Origin: Streptomyces mangrovi | GTDB taxonomy: Bacteria; Actinomycetota; Actinomycetes; Streptomycetales; Streptomycetaceae | DNA length: 64,000 nt | Assembly (NCBI RefSeq): GCF_900114215.1 | Contig: NZ_FOSG01000002.1 | Location: 310,001-374,000, forward strand | Reading direction: 5' to 3' | Shown: one piece after another, positions 52,364 through 63,681 of the stretch | Numbering within the stretch: the stretch's first letter is position 1 | Layout: the number at the start of each line of letters is the position of its first letter | Notes under the pieces: generated by a model | The model's input: only the letters and a program-made list of their open reading frames with translations | The model's database searches: none | What the model was told of the DNA's origin: nothing | Program-made: the position numbers and the translations under genes

Positions 52364-53150
52364 CGCGTTGCGCCCCCGCGCTGTGGGTGTTGGCGGAACC
52401 CGCTCTTTCTTCGGCACTGGGAAATGCCATGGGCTGAGCGGACTTTTGCAATCGGTTCCCAGCTCAGTCAAGAGGTCTTGGCCCTCGGTTGGCCACTCTC
52501 CGCACATCTTGAGCGAAGGTTTTGCAGATTGAGGTCCCAGCGTGCTTGACAAGCTCCAGAAGAGTCGGACATATAGCAACTTTGGACTCATAAAGAGTTA
52601 ATGAATCCGCAACCTAGCCGTCGCTGCGCCGATATACGAACGCGCCGTTCTGAACTGCGTACGGACCTCTCGTGACACGCCCGCAACCCGGAAGATGTCC
52701 CCCGAAAGAGTGGACGCGCGTAGATCCACCTCGCACGGACGCCTGCCAAAGCCGTTGCGATGGCAAACGATGGCATGTTCGCGCGGCCTGTTCCGCGCCA
52801 TGGCGCCGACGGGGGCGGAGCTCTGCGGAACCGTCCGTTCCACCCGCCCGCCGCGCACCCCCCGCAGGTGTCCGCCGGGGCCGCTCCCGGGCGCGGCGGC
52901 GCCGCGCGGACACGGCGGGCCGCCGCCGCCAAGGCGGTGGGAACAGCTCCTCGCACGAGCGCCTCCTTCGGAGCCTGGACATCCTCTCCCCGGAGCCATA
53001 TCACCTCATAAGAGACTTTTCCCGCCGCTACGCCGAACGGGCTCGCGGAGTGCTCCGGCGGCCGCCCGGATGCCGCACGGCCACCGCACGCCGCCGGCCC
53101 CGGACGGTCCCGGAGGGTCCCGGACGGTCCCGGACGGTCCCGGGCAGCGC
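52364..53150. other. Gene-free region between the importer and typA, with promoter-like elements
   Basis: About 790 bp with no ORF of actinobacterial codon use. 52500-52630 is conspicuously A/T-rich for this genome. On the plus strand a consensus -35 TTGACA (52546-52551) is followed by CATATA/TATAGC at 18-20 bp; no gene lies downstream in that direction. On the minus strand the importer must be transcribed from this region; TATATG (52575-52570) is a possible -10 without a good -35. Several ACTCTT/AAAGAG-type half-sites surround it. 53101-53140 holds four copies of CGGACGGTCC (one changed). Confidence 0.5.
53101..53140. repeat. CGGACGGTCC x4 tandem repeat
   Basis: Four 10-bp copies, the second with two changes, immediately before the typA terminator hairpin. 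Confidence 0.8.
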
Positions 53151-53191
53151 GAAGGGGCGCCGCGGACCGGTGCGGTCCGCGGCGCCCCTTC
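53151..53191. terminator. typA terminator hairpin
   Basis: A perfect 18-bp stem (53151-53168 with 53174-53191) with a 5-nt loop, 20 nt after the typA stop on the minus strand. Confidence 0.87.
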
Positions 53192-53210
53192 GGACGGATC
53201 GCCGGGCGCG

Positions 53211-55118
<1,908 letters not shown>

Positions 55119-55455
55119 ACTGGGGGCGCTTCTCCCGGAATCGTGGATGGCGGCGCGACCGGTGCGTCGCGCGCCCGCCGGGCTGATCATCGCCACGGCC
55201 TGTCATCCCTCCATGTTACGGGCCCGGCGCCGGTGGAGGGGGCCCGGCGGCTCCCCGCGGCCCCGGACCGCGTTCGCCGCGACCGTAGGCCGCGCCCGTG
55301 TCCCACCGGTGACACCGGGGTGACCGCCCGCCGACCGGGAGCTTCGCCCCGCGCCGGGACGCGGGCGCGGCTCCTCCGCGAAGGCGGTGTGACGTGCGGC
55401 ACTCCCGCCCGCGGCCCCGCGCATGGCGGGAGCGGGGACGGAGCCGGCGGCCCCT
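55119..55455. other. Intergenic region upstream of typA
   Basis: About 340 bp; no gene with actinobacterial codon use. It carries the typA leader on the minus strand, with GGGAGAAG about 12 nt from the start. It also follows the end of the upstream phosphatase gene. I see no clear hairpin terminator or promoter pair. Confidence 0.45.
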
Positions 55456-57417
55456 TCAGAACAGGCTCAGCAGGGCCTCGGCCGAGTCCGGCGGTTTGGG
55501 CTCACCCTCCCGGGGGAGCGCGAGTTCGAACCAGACCGTCTTCCCCCGCGGAGTGCGGCGGCTGCCCCAGCCCGAGGAGAGCAGGTCGACCAGTTGCAGA
55601 CCGCGGCCGCCCTCGTCGGTGTCGCGGGCACGGCGGCGGCGGGGCTGGACGAGTCCGGAGTCCCAGACCTCGCACACCAGAGTGCGGTCCAGCAGCAGGC
55701 GCAGCCGTATCTCTCCCCCTGGCTCCGCCGGGGGGACCCCCACCCCTGGCGCCTCCGCCGGGGGGACCCCCACCCCTGGCGCCTCCGCCGGGGGGACCCC
55801 CACCCCTGGCGCCTCCGCCGGGGGGACCCCCACCCCCGGTTGCGCCGGAAGGGCTCCCGTCCCCGGCTGCGCGGAGGAGACCCCCATGCCGTGGCGCAGA
55901 GCGTTGGTGACCAGCTCGCTGACGAGCAGTTCGGCGGTGTCGGCGAGGTCCTCCAGATCCCACGCGGCCAGCAGGCGGCGGGTCAGATCACGGGCGCGGG
56001 CGACCGAACGGGGCTCGGCCGGCAGCCGCCAGTCGCCCACCGAATCGGCGGGCAGCCCCTGGATCCGGGCCAGCAGCAGGGCGATGTCGTCCTCGCCGTG
56101 ATGGGTCTCCAGAGCGCCCAGCACCTCGTCGCAGACGTCCTCCAGCGGGCGGTCGGGGCCCGACAGGGTGGTGCGCAGCGCCTGGAGCCCCTCGTCCAGG
56201 GACTGGTGGCGGGACTCGACCAGGCCGTCGGTGTAGAGGGCGAGCAGGGCGCCGTCCGGCAGCTCGACCTCGGTCTCCTCGAACGGCTCGCCGCCCACCC
56301 CCAGCGGCACGCCCTTGGGGACCTCCAGCAGCAGCGCGGACCGCTCGCCGCCGTCGTCGCGCGGCTCGACCAGCACGGGCGGCAGATGCCCGGCGTTGGC
56401 GAAGGTGCAGCGGCGGGTGACGGGGTCGTAGACGGCGTAGACGCAGGTGGCCAGATAGACCTCGGAGAGGTCCGCGGCCGGGCCGCAGTGACCGTCGCGG
56501 CCACCGCGGCCGTCGCGTGAGGCGCCCAGGCCCTGGGCGATCTCGTCCAACGCGCCCAGCACCTCGGCGGGTTCCAGGTCCAGCAGGGCCAGGGTGCGCA
56601 CCGCGGTGCGCAGTTCGCCCATGGCCACGGCCGCGCGCAGGCCGCGGCCCATCACATCGCCGACCACCAGAGCGGTGCGGTGTCCGGGCAGTTCGATGAC
56701 GTCGAACCAGTCGCCGCCCACCTCGCTGGCCGTACTGCCCGGCAGGTAGCGGCAGGCGATGTCGAGCCCGGCGGCCTCGGGGTCGTCCGGGGGCAGCAGG
56801 CTGCGCTGGAGTATGAGCGCGCGCTCGTGCTCCCTGCGGTACAGCCGCGCGTTGTCGACGCACACGGCCGCGCGGGCGGCCAGTTCCGCGCCGAGGGCGG
56901 CGTCCCGCTCGCCGAAGGGCTCGCTGCCCTTGGTGCGGGAGAACTGCACCAGCCCGAGCACCCGGCCGCGCGCGACCATCGGCACGGCGAGGGTGGACCG
57001 CACCAGGGTGCCCGTGACGCGCTGGACGCGGGCGGTGCGCAGCGCGTCGGCGTACGGGGAGCCGGCGGGGTAGCGGTGGATGCCGCCGGGTTCGACGTGG
57101 TCCGGGTCGGGGGCGCCGCCCGTGTGGTGGCCGAGGGTGATCGGGCCGTCGGAGACGGCGCTGGCGAAGGCCACACGCCGCAGCGGACGGGTGCCGTCCA
57201 GGCCGTCCGCCACCCGGGGGTCCTCCCCGGAGAACACCTCCGGATACAGGTCCACGGAGGCCAGGTCGCAGAACTGGGGCACGGCCACGTCGAGGAGTTC
57301 GCGGGCGGTGGTGTCCAGATCCAGGGAGTTGCCTATCCGGGCCCCCGCGGCGTTCAGCAGCGCCAGGGCCCGGCGTACGTCGTCGGGCTTTCCCGCCTCG
57401 GCCGGAATGTCGCTCAA
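55456..57417 (-). CDS. GAF-SpoIIE phosphatase-HATPase protein with in-frame minisatellite
   Basis: A 653-residue protein from TTG 57417, which has GGAAGGGG 6 nt upstream. Domains: GAF (residues ~20-190), a PP2C/SpoIIE phosphatase (~210-430; LQRSLLPPD, GGDWFDVIEL, GDVMGRGLRAA, NAGHLPPVL, YTDGLVESR) and a C-terminal HATPase_c region with the N-box ELLVSELVTNALRHG and a DEGGRGLQLVDLLSSGWG loop. The HATPase domain is split by a decapeptide repeat (residues ~526-566). Such proteins dephosphorylate anti-anti-sigma factors; the HATPase could phosphorylate them, making a bifunctional switch. The partner is not encoded nearby. Confidence 0.88.
   Translation of the reverse strand: MSDIPAEAGKPDDVRRALALLNAAGARIGNSLDLDTTARELLDVAVPQFCDLASVDLYPEVFSGEDPRVADGLDGTRPLRRVAFASAVSDGPITLGHHTGGAPDPDHVEPGGIHRYPAGSPYADALRTARVQRVTGTLVRSTLAVPMVARGRVLGLVQFSRTKGSEPFGERDAALGAELAARAAVCVDNARLYRREHERALILQRSLLPPDDPEAAGLDIACRYLPGSTASEVGGDWFDVIELPGHRTALVVGDVMGRGLRAAVAMGELRTAVRTLALLDLEPAEVLGALDEIAQGLGASRDGRGGRDGHCGPAADLSEVYLATCVYAVYDPVTRRCTFANAGHLPPVLVEPRDDGGERSALLLEVPKGVPLGVGGEPFEETEVELPDGALLALYTDGLVESRHQSLDEGLQALRTTLSGPDRPLEDVCDEVLGALETHHGEDDIALLLARIQGLPADSVGDWRLPAEPRSVARARDLTRRLLAAWDLEDLADTAELLVSELVTNALRHGMGVSSAQPGTGALPAQPGVGVPPAEAPGVGVPPAEAPGVGVPPAEAPGVGVPPAEPGGEIRLRLLLDRTLVCEVWDSGLVQPRRRRARDTDEGGRGLQLVDLLSSGWGSRRTPRGKTVWFELALPREGEPKPPDSAEALLSLF
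55721..55840. repeat. 30-bp in-frame tandem repeat (minisatellite) x4
   Basis: Four 30-bp copies, nearly identical; the core reads CTCCGCCGGGGGGACCCCCA on the plus strand. Each copy encodes one decapeptide, VPPAEAPGVG in circular order. It lies between the N-box and the later strands of the HATPase domain. Unit length is a multiple of three, so the frame survives copy changes. Confidence 0.93.
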
Positions 57418-57741
57418 CGCCGCCCCTTCCTGTTCCGGTCCAGCATCCTTCCGGGCGCGCTCCGCCCGGAACCCGCTGGTCCCGTCCGCCGCACGGTTTC
57501 CGCCACGTCCGGCGGGACCGGGCCGCTCCCGTCCCCTCTCTCCTAACCAGGCGGAGTCCGCTCGAACCACGCGCCGTGGCGGCGTGGCCGTCCCCGACCG
57601 GGCCCGGCGGCGGCACCGCGGCCGGAAGCGCAGGACGCACGATGTGGCGTGGCGCAATTTTTCCGGTGTGTTGGACACAGCGTCAAGGCGCAGGTGGGAC
57701 CGCTGTTCCGGGGTACGGGAGTGGAACCGAGCCCATCGCCG
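57418..57741. other. Gap between the two phosphatase genes
   Basis: About 320 bp without a visible gene. The part nearest 57418 holds the ribosome site of the downstream phosphatase. Promoter elements for that gene must lie here, or it is read through from the larger phosphatase upstream. No hairpin longer than 10 bp was noticed. Confidence 0.45.
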
Positions 57742-60264
57742 TCACGGCAGGCTCAGTTCGAACCACACGGTCTTGCCGATCGGGCCGTGGCGGGTCCCCC
57801 AGCGGCGCGCCCCGCGGGCGACGAGCTGGATGCCGCGCCCGCCCTCGTCGTCCACGGCGGCGTTGCGTTCGCGGGGCGGGGCGGGCAGCGGGTCGGAGAC
57901 CTCCACCAGCAGGGAGGCGCCGCGCACCATCCGTACGCCGATGGGCCCGTGGGCGTGGCGCATGGAGTTGGTGACCAGTTCGCTGACGAGCAGCACGGTG
58001 TCGTCGGTCAGCGGCTCCAGTCCCCAGCCGCGCAGGACGCCGCGGACGGCGTCACGGGCCCGGCGCACGGCGTAGGTCTCGGCGGGGAAGGTCCAGGCGG
58101 CGGCGCTGTCCTCGGGCAGGCCGCCGAGCCGGGCCAGCAGCAGCGCCACGTCGTCCACCGAGCCCACCGGGCCGGCGGGCTCGGTGGGCCCGGTGGAGGC
58201 GGAGGGCGCGGTGCCCGGGTCCAGGTCGCCGAGCACCCGGTCGCAGACGTCCTCCAGGAACGGCTGGGCGGGCAGGCCGCCGAGCAGGGACACCAGGCGG
58301 TCCAGCCCCTCGGTGATGTCCTCGCCGCGGTGCTCGATCAGTCCGTCGGTGTAGAGCACGAGGACCGACCCGTCCTCCACCTCCAGGGTCAGGGACTCGA
58401 ACTCCACCCCGCCGACGCCCAGCGGGGCGCCCGACGGGGCCTCGATCTGGCTGACCTCCCAGCCGTCGCCCCGGCCGGTCAGCAGCAGCGGCGGCATATG
58501 CCCGGCGGTGGCCAGGACGCACTGGCGGGTGGAGGGGTCGTAGACGGCGTAGACGCAGGTGGCCATCAGGGGCTCGTCGGGCCCCTGTGCGAGGTCGTCG
58601 GCCAGGTCGTTGACGCGTCGCAGCAGTTCGTCGGGCGGCAGGTCGAGGGCGGCCAGGGTGCGCACCGCCGTGCGCAGCTGCCCCATGGTGGCCGCGGCGC
58701 GCAACCCGTGGCCCATCACGTCGCCGACCACCAGGGCGACCCGGCCGCCCGCCAGGGGGATCACGTCGAACCAGTCGCCGCCCGCCTCGGCCTCGGCCTC
58801 GGCGTGGCTGCCCCCGGGGACGTAGCGGTAGGCGATCTGCACTCCGGGCGGCGAGGGCACCTGCTGGGGCATCAGGCTGCGCTGGAGCATCAGGGCGCTC
58901 TCGCGCTCGCGGGCGTAGAGGCGGGCGTTGTCCAGGCTGATGCCGGCGCGCCCGGCCAGTTCCATGGCGAGCGCGAGGTCGTCGCGGTCGAAGGCGGCGC
59001 GGCCGTCGGCCCGGTTGAGCAGCAGCAGTCCCAGGACGGTGCCCCGGGCGCGCAGCGGGACGACCATCAGGGAGTGGATGTCCAGGTCGAGGGCGGCCTG
59101 GACCTTGGGATCGCCCGGGTAGGAGGCGGAGACCAGCTCCTCGCGGGACATCACCAGATGGGGGGCGGCGGAGGTGAGCACGCTCTCGAAGATCGACCCC
59201 CTCTCCAGGGCGATGTCCTGGCCTACCCTCAGCATCCGCTCCACGACCGGGCCGCGGTCCTTGGCCGCGGCGCCGAGCTGGAGCAGCGGGGCGCCGGACG
59301 GCCGGGCGGCGCGGGGCAGTTCGCCGCCGTGGGCGACGGCGCCGTAGAGCATCACGCTCGAGTAGTCGGCGAAGCGCGGGACGAGGGCACCGGCGAGCGT
59401 CCTGGCGATTTTGGGGACGTCGAGCAGGTCGCCGAGGGCCACGCCGACGTCGTCCAGGAGTTTCAGCCGCTGCCGGGCGCGCTCGATCTTCTCCATCGCG
59501 TCGCGCCGCTCGGTGACGTCCATCACCGTGGAGCTGACGCCGAGGACGCGTCCGTCGGGGCTGGTGAGCCTGCCGTACGACACCGAGCGCCAGCCGTGCC
59601 CGTCGGGCGCGGCCAGGACGGTGTCCACCACGGGGCGGCCGGTCTCCAGCACGAGGGACTGGATATGGGCGAGGGTGTCGGCCATGTTCTGCGGCAGGAC
59701 CTCGTGGACGGTCCTGCCGAGTGTCTCGTGGACCGGCCTCCCGTTGAGCCGGGCGAGTGCCTCGTTGGCGCGGACGTAGCGGCGCTCGGTGTCGAAGACG
59801 GCGATGCCGAGCGGGGAGGTGGCGAAGAGGGCGTCGAGGGCTGCGAGGTCCTGTTCGACGGCGCGCAGCCGGGAGGTCTCGACGATGTTGGCCAGAACGA
59901 ACGGTTTGCAGTCGGGGGGCGTGAGCAGGGAGGCTCGGCCCTCGACCTCCACGGTGTAGCCGTCGCGATGGCGGACGCGCATGCTGCCGCGCCAGTACCC
60001 GTTCTCCCGGAGTGCCCGGTAGATCTCGCCGTGCGGGACGGGGGCTCCCGAGGCCGACTCGACGGGGGCCTCGGTGAGGTAGCCGCCGTAGTAGTGGCCG
60101 ACCATGGCCTGGGCGGGCCACCCGAGGATCTCCTCGATCGTGGGGCTCCACAGCATGATGTAGCCGTCGGTGTCGAACATGACGACACCGACGCGCAGGG
60201 TGTCGAGCAGCGAGGTGGTCACGCCCTCGACCGCGCCGTGGAATGCCTTGGGTGGGTCGTTCAC
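57742..60264 (-). CDS. PAS-PAS-GAF-SpoIIE phosphatase-HATPase sensor protein
   Basis: An 840-residue protein from GTG 60264, which has GAGGA 5 nt upstream; upstream in-frame starts exist at GTG 60279 and beyond. Domains: PAS (~15-120; VVMFDTDGYIMLWSPTIEEI), a second PAS with PAC segment (~140-260), GAF (~275-450), PP2C/SpoIIE (~460-680; LQRSLMPQQ, GGDWFDVIPL, GDVMGHGLRAA, TAGHMPPLL, YTDGLIEHR) and HATPase_c (~710-838; VSELVTNSMRHAHG). It is likely cytoplasmic and dephosphorylates an anti-anti-sigma factor in response to a small ligand or redox state. It shares the last two domains with the protein encoded just downstream, indicating duplication. Confidence 0.9.
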   Translation of the reverse strand: MNDPPKAFHGAVEGVTTSLLDTLRVGVVMFDTDGYIMLWSPTIEEILGWPAQAMVGHYYGGYLTEAPVESASGAPVPHGEIYRALRENGYWRGSMRVRHRDGYTVEVEGRASLLTPPDCKPFVLANIVETSRLRAVEQDLAALDALFATSPLGIAVFDTERRYVRANEALARLNGRPVHETLGRTVHEVLPQNMADTLAHIQSLVLETGRPVVDTVLAAPDGHGWRSVSYGRLTSPDGRVLGVSSTVMDVTERRDAMEKIERARQRLKLLDDVGVALGDLLDVPKIARTLAGALVPRFADYSSVMLYGAVAHGGELPRAARPSGAPLLQLGAAAKDRGPVVERMLRVGQDIALERGSIFESVLTSAAPHLVMSREELVSASYPGDPKVQAALDLDIHSLMVVPLRARGTVLGLLLLNRADGRAAFDRDDLALAMELAGRAGISLDNARLYARERESALMLQRSLMPQQVPSPPGVQIAYRYVPGGSHAEAEAEAGGDWFDVIPLAGGRVALVVGDVMGHGLRAAATMGQLRTAVRTLAALDLPPDELLRRVNDLADDLAQGPDEPLMATCVYAVYDPSTRQCVLATAGHMPPLLLTGRGDGWEVSQIEAPSGAPLGVGGVEFESLTLEVEDGSVLVLYTDGLIEHRGEDITEGLDRLVSLLGGLPAQPFLEDVCDRVLGDLDPGTAPSASTGPTEPAGPVGSVDDVALLLARLGGLPEDSAAAWTFPAETYAVRRARDAVRGVLRGWGLEPLTDDTVLLVSELVTNSMRHAHGPIGVRMVRGASLLVEVSDPLPAPPRERNAAVDDEGGRGIQLVARGARRWGTRHGPIGKTVWFELSLP

Positions 60265-60352
60265 GCCGTCCTCGTCCACGCTCGGGCTCTCGCCCGGGCG
60301 CGCACCCGGGCCTTTTGGGACTGTTTGTCCGTATACCCGATTGTGCAATGGG

Positions 60353-60580
60353 TCAGGCGTGATCACCGCCCCCACGGCGCAGGCGCTCGACCAGGTAGCG
60401 CCGCTCCTGCGCCCTTCCGTCCACTTCTTCCGCCCCGGCGCCGCCCGCCCGGCCCCCGCCCAGCCGCTCGGCCATGCTCTGGGCCTCGGCCCGGGTGGCG
60501 TAACGGCCGACGCGGTAGCGGTTGCCGTTCGGATCCTGCCGTATGACCATCCAGGGGAGCACGGTCCTGCTCTCGCTCAT
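60353..60580 (-). CDS. Small SPOR-domain-like protein
   Basis: A 75-residue protein from ATG 60580 with GGGAGG about 8 nt upstream. The core WMVIRQDPNGNRYRVGRYAT followed by RAEAQSMAERL is a miniature SPOR-type fold (strand-strand-helix), without signal or membrane anchor. The C-terminus is Arg-rich. SPOR domains bind denuded septal peptidoglycan, but without export this protein would act inside the cell. Its start overlaps a 22-codon upstream reading frame by 4 nt (ATGA). It precedes the larger phosphatase gene by ~90 nt. Confidence 0.78.
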   Translation of the reverse strand: MSESRTVLPWMVIRQDPNGNRYRVGRYATRAEAQSMAERLGGGRAGGAGAEEVDGRAQERRYLVERLRRGGGDHA

Positions 60581-60645
60581 CGTGCGCCCCTCCCGTCCGG
60601 CGCCCCGCGCCGTACGACTTCCCCCAACGATCCACCGGTCTGCAT
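60577..60645 (-). CDS. Possible 22-residue leader peptide
   Basis: From ATG 60645 a 22-codon frame (MQTGGSLGEVVRRGAPDGRG plus two residues) ends in a TGA overlapping the SPOR gene's ATG. A TAGGCT box (60658-60653) lies 7 nt before its start, so transcription may begin at this ATG. It might couple translation of the SPOR gene; whether the peptide itself matters is unknown. Confidence 0.35.
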   Translation of the reverse strand: MQTGGSLGEVVRRGAPDGRGAR

Positions 60646-60760
60646 ATGCCCGAGCCTACGCCCGGACTTCACTCAGCGCATTCGCGTTGGCACAATGCGG
60701 CATGATTTCGGCCATGTGTGCGACCGGAGACGGCATCCGCAAGGGGCGCGCGGGAGTGAT

Positions 60761-61513
60761 TCAGCGCACCGGGAGGTGGTACACCGCGCGGTGGCGGTCC
60801 GCGGGCACGATCACGTCCGCGGTCTCCACCGGGCGCCCGCCGGCGCGGTACGTCCGCTCGATCACCAGCACGGTGTGCCCCGGCACCCCGCCCAGCACCA
60901 GCATCTCCTCCGCCAGCCCGGGCCGGGCCTTGACCTCCTCCACCACGTTGTCCACGACGATGTCGATGGCAGCCATCCGCTCCACCACCCCCCGCCCACC
61001 GAGCGGCCCCTCCTCCGGCAGCATCACAGGAGTGCGCCCGGTGACGGCCAGCGGCTCCCACGAGGTGGAGAGCATCGAGGGCTCCCCGCCGACACGGAAC
61101 AGGTAGCGGGTGCGCATCACCCGCTCCCCCTCCTTGATCCGCAGCCGCTCTGCGACCGCCGGGCCCGCCTCCTCCTGCTCGCTGTGCGACTCCCAGGTGC
61201 CCGACACCCGTTCGTCTGCCTGCTCCTGACGGAACGGACCGACCTCGCCGGCCGGCCGGTAGCCGGTACGGATCACCCTGCGCGGCACGGGCCGCTCGCG
61301 CACGTACGTCCCCGACCCGGAGCGGCCCTCGACCAGCCCCTCGGCCATCAGCACCTTGCGGGCCTCCAGCGCGACGGTGTCCGAGACGCCGTACTCCGCG
61401 CGGATGCGGGCCTGCGACGGCAGCCGGGTGCGCGGCGGAAGCGTGCCGTCGGCGATCTTCCGGCGGAGATCCCCGGCCACACGCAGATATGCGGGCTGCT
61501 CACCGAAAGGCAC
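60761..61513 (-). CDS. GntR family transcriptional regulator (HutC/UTRA type)
   Basis: A 250-residue regulator from GTG 61513 with GGGAGG 5 nt upstream. The winged helix (residues ~5-70) reads AYLRVAGDLRRKIADGTLPP, then RLPSQARIRAEYGVSDTVAL. The C-terminal UTRA domain (~95-240) contains VMRTRYLFRVGGEPSMLSTS and TYRAGGRPVETADVIVPADRH. Ligand unknown; UTRA domains often bind sugar phosphates or histidine-like molecules. GTTGC-type repeats just upstream may be its own operator. It is transcribed in the same direction as the subtilisin gene, from which it is separated by a terminator. Confidence 0.9.
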   Translation of the reverse strand: MPFGEQPAYLRVAGDLRRKIADGTLPPRTRLPSQARIRAEYGVSDTVALEARKVLMAEGLVEGRSGSGTYVRERPVPRRVIRTGYRPAGEVGPFRQEQADERVSGTWESHSEQEEAGPAVAERLRIKEGERVMRTRYLFRVGGEPSMLSTSWEPLAVTGRTPVMLPEEGPLGGRGVVERMAAIDIVVDNVVEEVKARPGLAEEMLVLGGVPGHTVLVIERTYRAGGRPVETADVIVPADRHRAVYHLPVR

Positions 61514-61637
61514 ATGTCCTCCCAACGGCTTGACGGTGTGCAACAGCTTGGCAACGGAAGGTTGTACGCCGCAATAATCGGCCAGGGTTTCACCCGATGT
61601 GATGAAGTGCTGCTCAGGGCAGGTTTCAAGCACGGAA

Positions 61638-61668
61638 CCGGCCCCCACGGCAGAGCCGTGGGGGCCGG
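61638..61668. terminator. Hairpin after the subtilisin gene
   Basis: A perfect 14-bp stem (61638-61651 with 61655-61668) with an AGA loop, ~95 nt after the subtilisin stop on the minus strand and before the GntR gene. Confidence 0.8.
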
Positions 61669-61763
61669 GGCGGTGCGAAGCGGTCAGAGCCGCCGAAGGC
61701 CGGTCCGAAGATCGCTCCGGACGCCGGTCCGGAGGCCGGACCGCGAAGTGGGAACCGCGGGGC

Positions 61764-63362
<1,599 letters not shown>

Positions 63363-63681
63363 GTGGGGGTCCTCCTCCTGTGGGGTGCGCTACTGAGGGA
63401 ATGCGCATGGGCATGACAAACCAAGCACCGGGAGGTGCGCGGTGCCCGAACGGTTCGCCGCTCGAAAGATTCGCCGATCCATAGGAAAGACACAAGGGTG
63501 CGTGCATGAAGACACGTACATGTCACATGCCGTCAACACACTTCCGGCCACGGGACGCCGGCTTCCGGAACCGGTGCGGCCGGTCCGGCGGCCCGGCCGC
63601 CGGACCGGGCCCGGCGGTTGTATCCGCTTTGTATGAGCGCCCCCTTCAATCGCCCCCGTCACCGACCACAAGGGGAAGCCC
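63363..63681. promoter_or_regulatory. Divergent region between two secreted-hydrolase genes
   Basis: About 320 bp, no gene. It includes imperfect palindromic ACACGTACATGT-type sequence (63512-63526), a 12-bp perfect hairpin (63581-63592 with 63596-63607) and, near 63631, a TATGAG box that may be the -10 of the plus-strand gene. The divergent arrangement allows co-regulation of subtilisin and M23 peptidase. Confidence 0.5.

Noticed and set aside
57649..60546. A 965-codon plus-strand frame opposite the larger phosphatase
   Set aside because: The minus strand has PAS, GAF, SpoIIE and HATPase motifs; the plus frame has none.
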